From Lachnospiraceae bacterium (GTDB taxonomy: Bacteria; Bacillota; Clostridia; Lachnospirales; Lachnospiraceae), in NCBI GenBank assembly GCA_022791575.1, contig JAAVZI010000049.1:1-59726 (forward strand): a DNA stretch of 59,726 bases. Direction: 5' to 3'. The position numbers and the translations under genes are program-made. The notes under the pieces were generated by a model. It worked only from the letters and a program-made list of their open reading frames with translations. It was not told the DNA's origin and did no database searches. Within the stretch, counting starts at the first letter, position 1, and the number at the start of each line of letters is the position of its first letter. Shown here piece after piece: positions 7,911-17,033 of this stretch.

Positions 7911-9467
7911 ATGGATCATAAAACTTTTTCAGAACGGCTGAATACGGCAATGCGCCGGCAGAATATGAAACAGGTTGATTTCCTGCGGGAAGCGCAGAAA
8001 GCGGGGATTAAGCTGGGGAAGAGCCAGATGAGCCAGTATGTGAGCGGTAATGCAGTTCCCCGCAGGCCGGTTGCGGCCTTTCTGGCACAGACCCTGCAGG
8101 TAGAGCTGGATTGGCTGTATGGTGATTCTTCGGCCGGAGATTTTGCAGAGGAGTCAGGGTGTGCGGAGGATAAGAATAGGACTGGTCGGGTAGAAAATGG
8201 GAATGCGCCGGCTTATGAATGCGAACCGGCAGTGACAGGAGGAAATGGATTGATGAGAGAGTTTAAAAAATCGACAAAGCTGGATAATGTACTGTATGAC
8301 GTCAGAGGACCGGTTGTGGAAGAAGCGACCCGGATGGAAGCGAGCGGCACAAGCGTACTGAAACTGAATATTGGAAACCCCGCGCCATTCGGATTCCGCA
8401 CGCCGGACGAGGTGATTTATGATATGCAGAGGCAGCTGACCGAGTGCGAGGGCTATTCAGCAGCCAAGGGGCTTTTTTCGGCAAGGAAGGCGATTATGCA
8501 GTATGCACAGATTAAGCAGATTCCCAATCTTTCCGTGGAGGATATTTATACAGGAAATGGTGTGAGTGAGCTGATTAATCTATGTATGTCGGCGCTGTTG
8601 GACAACGGGGATGAGGTATTAGTGCCAGCGCCGGATTATCCGCTGTGGACAGCCTGCGTAACGCTTGCCGGAGGAAATGCGGTGCATTATATCTGTGACG
8701 AGCAGGCGGAGTGGTATCCGGATCTGGAGGATATCCGCAAGAAGGTGACGGAGCGGACGAAGGCGATTGTCATTATTAATCCGAATAATCCGACGGGTTC
8801 GTTGTATCCGAGGGAGGTGCTGCAGCAGATTGTGGAGATTGCCCGGGAGCATCAGCTAATTATATTTTCAGATGAGATCTATGACCGGCTGGTTATGGAC
8901 GAAGAGGAGCATGTATCAATTGCATCTCTTGCGCCGGATCTGTTCTGCGTGACTTTCAGCGGTTTGTCTAAATCTCATATGATTGCTGGTTACCGCATTG
9001 GCTGGATGATTCTGAGCGGCAATAAGAAAATGGCGGCGGATTATATTCAGGGGCTGAATATGCTTTCTAATATGCGTCTTTGTTCCAATGTGCCGGCACA
9101 GTCGATTGTGCAGACGGCGCTTGGCGGCTACCAGAGTGTGAAGAATTACATTGTTCCCGGCGGGCGGATTTATGAGCAGCGGGAGTATATTTATAAGGCG
9201 CTGAATGATATTCCCGGGGTCAGTGCAGTGAAGCCCAAGGCAGCATTTTACATTTTCCCGAAGCTGGATGTGAAGAAGTTCAACATTGTGAATGATGAGA
9301 AGTTTGCCTTGGATCTGCTGCGGGAAAAGAAGCTGTTGATTATCCATGGCGGCGGATTTAACTGGAAGGAGCCAGATCATTTCCGGGTAGTATATCTGCC
9401 GCGGGTTGAGGTGCTTAGAAATGCGGCGGAAGATTTGGAAGATTTTTTGAGGTATTATAGGCAGTAA
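7911..9467 (+). CDS. XRE-type HTH fused to alanine-type aminotransferase
   Basis: A 518-aa fusion. Residues ~1-70 form a lambda-repressor-like HTH (SERLNTAMRRQNMKQVDFL, then KSQMSQYVSG). A ~45-residue acidic linker follows. The rest is a fold-type I PLP aminotransferase of the AlaA/AspC group, with the family N terminus (LNIGNPAPFGF), the substrate loop and the PLP-lysine motif SGLSKSHMIAGYRIGW. Family enzymes interconvert pyruvate and alanine with glutamate/2-oxoglutarate. ATG 7911 is preferred over 7896 because GGGAGA lies seven bases before it. A second AGGAGG-ATG in frame at 8237-8255 could yield the enzyme alone. This differs from MocR proteins, which use a GntR-type wHTH. A metabolite-responsive autoregulator is a reasonable inference. 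Confidence 0.85.
   Translation: MDHKTFSERLNTAMRRQNMKQVDFLREAQKAGIKLGKSQMSQYVSGNAVPRRPVAAFLAQTLQVELDWLYGDSSAGDFAEESGCAEDKNRTGRVENGNAPAYECEPAVTGGNGLMREFKKSTKLDNVLYDVRGPVVEEATRMEASGTSVLKLNIGNPAPFGFRTPDEVIYDMQRQLTECEGYSAAKGLFSARKAIMQYAQIKQIPNLSVEDIYTGNGVSELINLCMSALLDNGDEVLVPAPDYPLWTACVTLAGGNAVHYICDEQAEWYPDLEDIRKKVTERTKAIVIINPNNPTGSLYPREVLQQIVEIAREHQLIIFSDEIYDRLVMDEEEHVSIASLAPDLFCVTFSGLSKSHMIAGYRIGWMILSGNKKMAADYIQGLNMLSNMRLCSNVPAQSIVQTALGGYQSVKNYIVPGGRIYEQREYIYKALNDIPGVSAVKPKAAFYIFPKLDVKKFNIVNDEKFALDLLREKKLLIIHGGGFNWKEPDHFRVVYLPRVEVLRNAAEDLEDFLRYYRQ
8237..8255 (+). promoter_or_regulatory. Internal ribosome binding site and start inside the fusion gene
   Basis: AGGAGG (8237-8242) is followed ten bases later by ATG 8253-8255, in frame with the fusion. 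It lies exactly where stand-alone AlaA-type enzymes begin (MREFKKS). Translation from here would give a ~404-aa aminotransferase without the HTH. The spacing and consensus match the best genuine sites in this window. Confidence 0.6.
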
Positions 9468-9487
9468 AATAAAGATTAAACGATAGT

Positions 9488-9520
9488 AAGCCAGCGGGTA
9501 AAAGCCAGCTGGCTTTTTTT
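9488..9520 (+). terminator. Rho-independent terminator after the HTH-aminotransferase gene
   Basis: AAGCCAGC pairs with GCTGGCTT across a short loop and is followed by seven T residues. It ends the HTH-aminotransferase transcript before the FHA gene promoter. Confidence 0.85.
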
Positions 9521-9561
9521 GGCGATTTCCAAACATATACAGGGATTTCAGCGGAAAACTA

Positions 9562-9590
9562 TTGAAAAAATATAACTTTTAAGGTATGCT
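9562..9590 (+). promoter_or_regulatory. Promoter for the FHA gene and possibly feo
   Basis: TTGAAA (9562-9567), 17 bases, TATGCT (9585-9590). The start codon of the FHA gene lies 45 bases further on. No convincing separate promoter was seen before feoAB, so this may drive both. Confidence 0.6.
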
Positions 9591-9634
9591 AATTAAGGAA
9601 AATTATATTTAAAATGAAAAGGCAGGTTTAGGAT

Positions 9635-10867
9635 ATGAAGAATGTGCAGCAGCAGGAATTATGCAGATTAATAGATGAATTTCGGGAAAATAACGATAAT
9701 GAGACCTTTCAGCGGCTGGTTGGCGGTTTATTTCGCTGTCCGCTATTATTTCCAATGAAAGAACAGGACGGAAAACCAATGTTTCTTATGGCGGAACGAG
9801 GGGATTTAAAAGTCTTTCCTGCCTTTACCGATATGGAAGAAGCACAGAAAAGTCCGATAGAAGGTGTGGAATATAAGACATTTACGCTGGAAGAGTATAG
9901 CCAGGTGGTGGCAAAGGCACAAGCTGACAATCTGGGAATTAATCTGTTCAGCGAGACAAATTGTATGATTAAAAAAAGCTTTTTCGCAGATGTGATCTGT
10001 CCTGCATTTGCAGAGAACCGGATTCTGCCAGCTCTGCAGTCTTGTGAGACGAAGGAGTATGTTCCAGTATTTAAGCTGCCGTTTATGATAGGAAGAAGTG
10101 AGCAGGCAGATATGACGATTGCAGATAATACCATTAATGAACTACATAGTGTGATAATAGAAAAGGACAGGCAATATTATATTGTAGACAGAGATTCTCT
10201 GAATGGAGTATATGTGAATGGAAAACAAGTGGAACAGGGAGAAGAGCGACAGATTCACTTTGATGATATCATTGAATTTAGTGATAAGGAATATTTGTTT
10301 GTACCAATGGGGCTGGCTCAAAGAGAAGAACCTTCTCGTTACGGTGAGGATGACCGGACGATGATTGCCAATGGTATGTATGTGATGCAGTATCGTGTAT
10401 TGACCAATGAGTTTTATCATAATACAGAGGAATTTCTGGAAAGTATAACGGAGAATCAGGAGAATTTCCGCGGTTATTACCTGATGGGACTGGAGATGAC
10501 CTGCAGTATCAGAGAAAAGGAATTGAATATTGAGGAGCAAGAAGTAATAGAACGTCAAAGGAAACGAATGCTTGGGAAAGGCATATACATTTTCCAAAAG
10601 GGCGATTACGGGGTTCGTAAAGAGGAAAGCAAAGGGCAGCAGGTATACATCGCAGAATTTCCTGAACTGCTTCATATTAATGAGCTTTCAAAACGTATGT
10701 ATTTTCTAATTAATGCTTCAGGCAGTAAGACTGTTTATGCAGCGCGGATTGCAGAAGATCAGATTCGGCTGGTGAAGATGGAAGAACAGGGAACGGAAAT
10801 GGACTGTGGTGAAGCACCGAAAACCCCAGAGGAAGAGCTGGCAAAAGTGATTGAGCTGGGAATTTAA
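9635..10867 (+). CDS. SseB-like and FHA domain protein
   Basis: A 410-aa soluble protein. Residues ~1-125 resemble the SseB N-terminal domain (GLFRCPLLFPM, KVFPAFTD). Residues ~145-225 form a forkhead-associated domain with FMIGRSEQADMTI, then ELHSVII, then DSLNGVYVNGK. FHA domains bind phosphothreonine peptides, so a Ser/Thr kinase partner is expected, though none lies in this window. The C-terminal ~180 residues are unrecognised and contain an EEQEVIERQRKRMLGKG stretch. The usual Ser-Arg-x-His motif is replaced by Asn-Glu-Leu-His-Ser, which may weaken phosphopeptide binding. The gene ends 44 bases before feoAB, so co-transcription is likely. Confidence 0.7.
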   Translation: MKNVQQQELCRLIDEFRENNDNETFQRLVGGLFRCPLLFPMKEQDGKPMFLMAERGDLKVFPAFTDMEEAQKSPIEGVEYKTFTLEEYSQVVAKAQADNLGINLFSETNCMIKKSFFADVICPAFAENRILPALQSCETKEYVPVFKLPFMIGRSEQADMTIADNTINELHSVIIEKDRQYYIVDRDSLNGVYVNGKQVEQGEERQIHFDDIIEFSDKEYLFVPMGLAQREEPSRYGEDDRTMIANGMYVMQYRVLTNEFYHNTEEFLESITENQENFRGYYLMGLEMTCSIREKELNIEEQEVIERQRKRMLGKGIYIFQKGDYGVRKEESKGQQVYIAEFPELLHINELSKRMYFLINASGSKTVYAARIAEDQIRLVKMEEQGTEMDCGEAPKTPEEELAKVIELGI

Positions 10868-10911
10868 AGACGAACGTATATTCGACATAACTTGGGAAAG
10901 GCTGGGACATT

Positions 10912-13272
10912 ATGACACTAGATGAACTGGAAGTCGGCAAGGATGCAGTAATTGAACAGGTAGACTGCAAAGAAATTTCTCTAAGGAAGCATATGATGGA
11001 TATGGGACTGACGCCGGGAACCGAAGTAACATTAATTAAGGTTGCGCCGATGGGGGACCCTATGGAGCTTCGCGTCAGAGGTTATGAGCTGACTCTTCGG
11101 AAAGAGGAAGCTGCCAATATTCGGATTAAGGATATCCATGATGCCCATGAATGGAAGCGGGAGAATAAAAGGCGTACTGCCATTGCGCATCCCAGAGTGG
11201 GAGAGATGGGAAAATATCATGTGAAAAAGCAGGGAGATGATATTCCGGAAGGAGAGCTGATCCGCTTTGCATTAGCAGGGAACCAAAACTGCGGCAAGAC
11301 AACGCTTTTTAATCAGCTGACAGGTTCGAATCAGCATGTGGGAAATTTTCCAGGTGTAACGGTGGACCGAAAAGATGGCGCAATTCGGGGAATGCCGGAT
11401 ACGAATGTCACGGATCTGCCAGGGATCTATTCGCTTTCGCCATATAGCAGTGAGGAACTTGTGACAAGGGAATTTCTGCTGAAGGAGAGGCCGGAGGGAA
11501 TAATTAATATATTAGATGCGACAAATATAGAGAGAAATCTTTATCTGACTATGCAGTTGATTGAATTGGATATTCCGATGGTATTGGCATTAAATATGAT
11601 GGATGAAGTGCGTGCCAATGGTGGAACGATTGATATTAATGGTTTAGAAGCAGCTCTTGGTATTCCTGTAATCCCTATTTCCGCCTCGAAAAATGAAGGC
11701 ATTCATGAGTTGATTGACCATGTCGTTCATGTAGCTAGGCATAGAGAACATCCGGGACGGGTGGATTTCTGTGATGCGGACGGTGAGGATGACGGAGCGG
11801 TACATAGATGTATTCATGGTATCATACATTTAATAGAAGATCATGCCAAGCGCAGCAGAATACCTGTACGGTTTGCCGCAGCTAAGCTGGTAGAAGGGGA
11901 TCAGGTCATACTAGACAGCCTTAAGCTGGATAATAATGAGAAAGAAATGCTGGAGCATATTATTGCCCAGATGGAAGAGGAAAGCGGCAAAGAGCGTAAT
12001 GCAGCCTTGGCTGATACACGTTTTCGCTTTATTGAAAAGGTCTGCAGCCATACGGTAGTGAAGCCTAATGTCAGTAAGGAACATCTAAGAAGTCTGGCTG
12101 TAGATAAAATATTAACTGGGAAATATACGGCAATTCCGGCTTTTATTGGAATTATGGGAATAGTATTCTGGCTTACCTTTGCGGTGATTGGGGAGGGGCT
12201 GTCCCAACTCATGGAGCTTGGGATTGAATGGCTGACAGAGTTATGTGATAAGGGATTGAAAGCTTATGAGATCAATCCGGTAGTTCATTCCCTAATTATA
12301 GACGGAATCTTTGCCGGAGTGGGAAGTGTATTGAGTTTTCTGCCAATTATTGTTGTGTTGTTCTTTTTTTTGTCTATTCTGGAGGACAGCGGATATATGG
12401 CAAGAATTGCATTTGTTACAGATAAATTACTGCGTAAGATCGGTTTGTCGGGCAGAAGCTTTGTGCCTATGCTGATTGGCTTTGGTTGTTCGGTGCCGGC
12501 TATTATGGCGACACGGACGCTGCCGTCAGACCGTGACCGAAAGATGACCATATTGCTGACACCGTTTATGAGCTGTTCAGCCAAGCTGCCGATCTATGGA
12601 CTGTTTACAGTTGCATTTTTCCCCAAATACCGGGCACTGGTGATGATTGGACTGTATTTTATCGGCATCTTAGTTGGTATTTTGTTTGCTCTGCTTCTTA
12701 AGAAAACCATGTACCGCGGGCAGCCGGTGCCCTTTGTCATGGAGCTGCCGAATTACCGACTGCCAAGTCCGGGAAGTGTAGGGCGTCTGATTTTGGATAA
12801 AGCGAAAGATTTTATTACGAAAGCATTTACGATTATTTTTGTCGCTTCCATTATCATTTGGTTTTTACAGAGCTTTGATACAAGGTTGAACACCGTTCAG
12901 GATTCGGCAGATAGCCTTCTGGCCATGCTGGGGAATAGGATTGCTCCAATCTTTCGGCCGCTTGGTTTCGGGGATTGGCGGATATCAACGGCTCTGATTA
13001 CTGGCTTTACAGCTAAGGAAAGTGTAGTCAGTACGCTGACAGTGCTTATGGGCGGTACAACCAAGGCACTGCTGGGCATGTTCAGTACATTTACTGCTTT
13101 TATATTCCTGGTATTTTCACTGCTGTATACGCCCTGTGTAGCAGCGGTTGCGGCGGTTAAAAGAGAGCTGGGCGGCAAAGGCGCTGTAATTGTGGTGATA
13201 TTGCAGTGTGTAATTGCTTGGCTGGTTTGTTTCTTAATCTACGGAATAGGAAGCCTGTTTGGGTTTTCCTGA
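10912..13272 (+). CDS. feoB: Ferrous iron transporter, FeoA-FeoB fusion
   Basis: A 786-aa Fe(II) importer. Residues 1-~75 form a FeoA SH3-like domain (LRKHMMDMGLTPGTEVTLI). A G-domain starts at ~118 with G1 GNQNCGKTTLFN, switch region NFPGVTVDRKDG, G3 DLPGIYSL and G4 NMMD. From ~390 on are the Gate motifs and about ten membrane helices, including FGCSVPAIMATR and MSCSAKLPIYG. Fusion of FeoA to FeoB is known in Clostridia and removes the need for a separate feoA. The partner Cys-rich peptide follows after 47 bases. Iron control is expected in the family, but no clear Fur or DtxR box was recognised upstream. Confidence 0.95.
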   Translation: MTLDELEVGKDAVIEQVDCKEISLRKHMMDMGLTPGTEVTLIKVAPMGDPMELRVRGYELTLRKEEAANIRIKDIHDAHEWKRENKRRTAIAHPRVGEMGKYHVKKQGDDIPEGELIRFALAGNQNCGKTTLFNQLTGSNQHVGNFPGVTVDRKDGAIRGMPDTNVTDLPGIYSLSPYSSEELVTREFLLKERPEGIINILDATNIERNLYLTMQLIELDIPMVLALNMMDEVRANGGTIDINGLEAALGIPVIPISASKNEGIHELIDHVVHVARHREHPGRVDFCDADGEDDGAVHRCIHGIIHLIEDHAKRSRIPVRFAAAKLVEGDQVILDSLKLDNNEKEMLEHIIAQMEEESGKERNAALADTRFRFIEKVCSHTVVKPNVSKEHLRSLAVDKILTGKYTAIPAFIGIMGIVFWLTFAVIGEGLSQLMELGIEWLTELCDKGLKAYEINPVVHSLIIDGIFAGVGSVLSFLPIIVVLFFFLSILEDSGYMARIAFVTDKLLRKIGLSGRSFVPMLIGFGCSVPAIMATRTLPSDRDRKMTILLTPFMSCSAKLPIYGLFTVAFFPKYRALVMIGLYFIGILVGILFALLLKKTMYRGQPVPFVMELPNYRLPSPGSVGRLILDKAKDFITKAFTIIFVASIIIWFLQSFDTRLNTVQDSADSLLAMLGNRIAPIFRPLGFGDWRISTALITGFTAKESVVSTLTVLMGGTTKALLGMFSTFTAFIFLVFSLLYTPCVAAVAAVKRELGGKGAVIVVILQCVIAWLVCFLIYGIGSLFGFS

Positions 13273-13319
13273 TGTGATCAACCGAATAGGAAATGCTTTG
13301 TATGGGGAAGGTGACAGTC

Positions 13320-13493
13320 ATGAATCTAGCAAGTATTTTGTTATTAATTCTTGTGGGAATATTATTTTTTGCAGCAATTCGGCATATGGTAAAAAATGGC
13401 GGCGTCTGCAGCTGCGGTACAGTTGGAAAGCACTGTAATGGTAGATGCGGTGCCTGCAGCTGTAAAACCTGTGCAAAAAAGAAAGAAAAATGA
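13320..13493 (+). CDS. FeoB-associated Cys-rich membrane peptide
   Basis: A 57-aa protein with one N-terminal helix (LASILLLILVGILFFAAI) and a cytoplasmic tail rich in Cys (VCSCGTVGKHCNGRCGACSC). This is the pattern of the small protein that follows feoB in Firmicutes and is proposed to assist or sense iron. ATG 13320 with GGGGAAGG upstream is preferred to the in-frame ATG at 13293, which has no suitably spaced ribosome site. Confidence 0.85.
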   Translation: MNLASILLLILVGILFFAAIRHMVKNGGVCSCGTVGKHCNGRCGACSCKTCAKKKEK

Positions 13494-13512
13494 ACGTAAG
13501 GAGGCGGCGGTT

Positions 13513-14889
13513 ATGGATTATGATGTGATCATTATTGGTGCTGGTCCAGGTGGGATATTTTCTGCCTATGAGCTGGTGAAGCAGAATCCCAATTTAAGAA
13601 TTGCTATGTTTGAATTGGGGAATCCCTTGGAGGAACGAAAGTGTCCGATTGCCCAGAAGAAGGCAAAGGCATGTATTCATTGTAAAACCTGTGCGATTAT
13701 GAGTGGCTTTGGGGGTGCCGGTGCATTTTCAGATGGAAAATATAATATAACCAATGATTTTGGCGGAACCTTGTATGAATATATTGGGAAAGAGGAAGCC
13801 ATTGCATTGATGAGGTATGTAGATGAAATCAATCTTTCTCATGGGGGAGAGGGAACGAAAATGTATTCTACAGCCGGTACGCAGTTTAAGAAAATCTGTA
13901 TGCAGAATCAACTCAATCTTCTGGATGCGTCTGTTCGCCATCTAGGTACAGATGTCAATTACATTGTACTTGAGAATCTATATAGGGAATTAAAAGACAA
14001 GGTAGAAATTCATTTTCATAGTGCGGTGGACAGGATTTCTGTTGTTGATGGCGGATATCAGATCTATAGTGGCAATGAAAGTAGAACTTGCGAAACCTGT
14101 ATTATATCAGTAGGAAGAAGTGGCAGCAAATGGATGGAGCGGATTTGTCAGGAGCTAGAGATTAAAACCAGATCCAATCGTGTGGACCTTGGAGTGCGTG
14201 TAGAGCTGCCGGCTGTGATCTTTTCGCATCTGACAGATGAATTGTATGAGAGCAAGATTGTATACAGAACGAAAATGTTTGAAGACAAAGTTCGTACCTT
14301 CTGCATGAATCCGAAGGGTATTGTGGTAAATGAGAATACAAACGGCATTGTAACGGCCAATGGCCACAGTTATGAAGATCCTGAAAAACAGACAGACAAT
14401 ACGAATTTTGCCTTGCTGGTTGCCAAGCATTTTTCAGAGCCGTTTAAGGACAGCAACGGATATGGGGAAAGTATTGCAAGGCTTTCGAATATGCTGGGTG
14501 GCGGTGTAATTGTACAGAGATTCGGCGATCTGGTAAGGGGAAGGCGGAGCAATGAGAAACGGCTGGCTGAAGGGTTTGTTGTACCAACACTGAAAGCGGC
14601 GCCGGGTGACTTAAGTCTTGTTCTGCCCAAGCGGATTCTGGACGGAATTATTGAAATGATTTATGCATTGGATAAGATTGCGCCAGGAACTGCAAATGAT
14701 GATACGCTGCTCTATGGCGTAGAAGTAAAGTTTTATAATATGGAAGTAGAATTGGACCGGAATCTGGAAACCTGCCATAAGGGACTGTATGTGATTGGCG
14801 ACGGAAGTGGTGTCACTCATTCTCTGTCACATGCTTCAGCCAGCGGCGTTTATGTGGCAAGGCAGATTACGGCTCATTATACATCCTAA
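13513..14889 (+). CDS. FAD-dependent dehydrogenase (COG2509-like)
   Basis: A 458-aa flavoprotein beginning with a Rossmann dinucleotide fold (DVIIIGAGPGGIFSAYEL). A Cys-rich segment (CPIAQKKAKACIHCKTC, residues ~43-60) and then GFGGAGAFSDGKYN match the uncharacterised FAD dehydrogenase family. A C-terminal GDGSGVTHSLSHA closes the FAD site. ATG 13513 is chosen because AAGGAGG precedes it; the longer frame back to 13396 overlaps the Cys-rich peptide gene. It starts 20 bases after that gene and may be part of the feo transcript. Whether the Cys cluster holds a metal or an Fe-S centre is not known, and the substrate is unknown. Confidence 0.8.
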   Translation: MDYDVIIIGAGPGGIFSAYELVKQNPNLRIAMFELGNPLEERKCPIAQKKAKACIHCKTCAIMSGFGGAGAFSDGKYNITNDFGGTLYEYIGKEEAIALMRYVDEINLSHGGEGTKMYSTAGTQFKKICMQNQLNLLDASVRHLGTDVNYIVLENLYRELKDKVEIHFHSAVDRISVVDGGYQIYSGNESRTCETCIISVGRSGSKWMERICQELEIKTRSNRVDLGVRVELPAVIFSHLTDELYESKIVYRTKMFEDKVRTFCMNPKGIVVNENTNGIVTANGHSYEDPEKQTDNTNFALLVAKHFSEPFKDSNGYGESIARLSNMLGGGVIVQRFGDLVRGRRSNEKRLAEGFVVPTLKAAPGDLSLVLPKRILDGIIEMIYALDKIAPGTANDDTLLYGVEVKFYNMEVELDRNLETCHKGLYVIGDGSGVTHSLSHASASGVYVARQITAHYTS

Positions 14890-14928
14890 AAGGAAAGTAG
14901 TTAAAATAGAAAAAAGGGGATGAAAGCA

Positions 14929-16974
14929 ATGGAATTTTCACAAATGCGGGATAAGCTGGCAAAACATTTCAAAGAAATGACCAAGGATTCCGACTATCTA
15001 TTCGAAGTAGCGCTTGACAAGGACGCACTGTGGAACACCTATATGGACAGCTACCCGCCGGGAACCAACGAGATTTACCGCACCTGCCGCGTGCATGAGT
15101 GCAGCTGCTGCCGGCATTTTATCAAGTCCATCGGCAATGCGGTTGCCATCCGCGGAAATAAAATTACAACCATCTGGGATTTTCACACCGGCGATTCGAC
15201 CTTCCAGCCAGTACTGGACGCCATGTCAGATTTTGTCAAAAAACATGCGGTTACCGACGTCTTTGTCAGCCGCTTTCCAACCATCGGCGAAGCAAAGAAT
15301 TTCCAAGAACTGGAGGACGGCGCCGTAAAGAAATGGGACCATTTCTTTCTCGAACTTCCCGAGCAGCTGGTAATAGACGTCAGAGAGTCCAAGGGCAAAG
15401 TACAGGGCCAGCTGCGGGATACCAGAAATGTGTTCGAGCGTTCCTTAGAAGAGATTACCGAGGAGAGCCTGCAGGTCGTATTAGAATTGATTACCTCCAA
15501 TTCGCTTTACCGCGGCGAGGAGTGGAAAGGCGTCCTAAAGGATTTCCTTAAATACAAACAAGAATACCAGACGCTCACCGACGAAGAGGAAAAGAACAAT
15601 TTCGTCTGGGAAAAATCCGTAAAAGCAGGTACGGCAGCAGGCAGAATCCGCAACCACAGCATGGGCACGCTGCTGCTGAATATCAGCGAAGGCATGGAAG
15701 TCGACCTTGCCGTTAAAAAATACGAACAGATCGTCGCGCCCTCCAATTACAAACGCCCGAAACCGATTTTTACCAAGAAAATGTTGGAGAACGCCAAAAA
15801 GACCATTACAGAGCTTGGCTATCTTGACGCGCTGGAGCGTCGTTATGCAACGCTCGACGACATCACGGTAAATAATATCCTGTTCTCCAACAAAGATGCC
15901 GCGAAACGCATTGCTGGCGTGGAAGACATTTTCGGGGAAATGGAACGCGAGGCGGTTGTAAGCCCGAAGAAATTCTCAAAAGTCGAGGAAATCCCCGCCG
16001 ATAAGTTTATTTCCGAGATTTTGCCGACGGCAAAGGAGGTGGAGGTCTATCTGGAATACCGCCATTTCGCCAACTTTGTCTCCCTGACGGCGCCGCAGCA
16101 CAGGGACAGTAAAAATATGTTTCAGTGGAATAACCAGTTCGGCTGGGCCTATTCCGGAAATATGACCGACAGCATGAAGGAGCGCGTGCGCGCGGCTGGC
16201 GGAAAGGTAGACGGCGATCTGCGCTTCTCTATTGAATGGAATGACGACGATTATAACCCCAACGACTTTGACGCCCACTGCATGGAACCGGACAACTACG
16301 AGATCTATTATCCGAACAAATGCCGCTATTCGCCTTCAAAGGGCATGTTAGATGTGGATATCATTAATCCCAGACCCAATATACCAGCGGTAGAAAATAT
16401 TATTTACGAGAATAGACACCAGATGAAAGAGGGAACTTACCAGTTCTTTGTTCACTGCTACAGCAACCGCGGCGGCCGGGGCGGCTTCAAGGCCGAACTG
16501 GAGTTCGATGGACAAATTTACGCTTATGACTATAACCATCCGCTGAAACAGGATGAGCGGGTGCAGGTAGCAGAGATTACATACCATAAGCAAACATTTT
16601 CTATCAAGGAGCGTCTGCCTTCCACGACCTCCCAGCGGACGGTCTGGAACCTGCAGACCAACCAGTTTGTCCCGGTTTCTGTCATTATGTATTCGCCCAA
16701 TTACTGGGATGAGCAGCAGGGCGTGGGCAACCGGCATTATTTCTTTATGCTCAAGAACTGCATTAATCCAGAGAATCCGAACGGCTTTTACAACGAATTT
16801 CTGAAAAATGAGTTGGCTGAGCATAAGCGGGTCTTTGAGGCGCTGGGCTCTAAAATGAAAGTGAACGATGATGAGAACCAGCTGTCTGGCCTGGGGTTCT
16901 GCGCTACGAAGCGGGAAGAGCTGGTTGTGAAAGTCAAGGGAAGCACGGAGCGGATTATGAAAGTAAGATTCTAA
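14929..16974 (+). CDS. Large protein with YfaP/DUF2135-like domain, unknown function
   Basis: A 681-aa protein without signal peptide or membrane helices. The N-terminal ~200 residues carry a Cys/His cluster (RVHECSCCRHF) that could bind zinc. The middle is helical and charged. Residues ~430-545 (FSIEWNDDDYNPNDFDAHC, then LDVDIINPRP, then YQFFVHCYSNRGGRGGF) resemble the beta-sandwich YfaP/DUF2135 fold. ATG 14929 is preferred over 14920 because AAAAGGGG abuts the earlier ATG and sits nine bases from the later one. Third codon positions are richer in G and C than in flanking genes, which suggests transfer. The pairing with the next gene and the overall look recall phage or plasmid cargo. I cannot assign a function. 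Confidence 0.6.
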   Translation: MEFSQMRDKLAKHFKEMTKDSDYLFEVALDKDALWNTYMDSYPPGTNEIYRTCRVHECSCCRHFIKSIGNAVAIRGNKITTIWDFHTGDSTFQPVLDAMSDFVKKHAVTDVFVSRFPTIGEAKNFQELEDGAVKKWDHFFLELPEQLVIDVRESKGKVQGQLRDTRNVFERSLEEITEESLQVVLELITSNSLYRGEEWKGVLKDFLKYKQEYQTLTDEEEKNNFVWEKSVKAGTAAGRIRNHSMGTLLLNISEGMEVDLAVKKYEQIVAPSNYKRPKPIFTKKMLENAKKTITELGYLDALERRYATLDDITVNNILFSNKDAAKRIAGVEDIFGEMEREAVVSPKKFSKVEEIPADKFISEILPTAKEVEVYLEYRHFANFVSLTAPQHRDSKNMFQWNNQFGWAYSGNMTDSMKERVRAAGGKVDGDLRFSIEWNDDDYNPNDFDAHCMEPDNYEIYYPNKCRYSPSKGMLDVDIINPRPNIPAVENIIYENRHQMKEGTYQFFVHCYSNRGGRGGFKAELEFDGQIYAYDYNHPLKQDERVQVAEITYHKQTFSIKERLPSTTSQRTVWNLQTNQFVPVSVIMYSPNYWDEQQGVGNRHYFFMLKNCINPENPNGFYNEFLKNELAEHKRVFEALGSKMKVNDDENQLSGLGFCATKREELVVKVKGSTERIMKVRF

Positions 16975-17033
16975 TTCCGTTACCTAAATAATGTCTCATG
17001 AGCATTTGAAAAGCGGGAGATCTTATACTTTTT

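Noticed and set aside
10868-10911. Fur or DtxR box upstream of feoAB
   Set aside because: The short dyad in this gap does not match either consensus convincingly.
13396-13512. Extension of the FAD dehydrogenase into the Cys-rich gene
   Set aside because: The residues are the shadow frame of the Feo-associated peptide; AAGGAGG-ATG at 13513 is the natural start.
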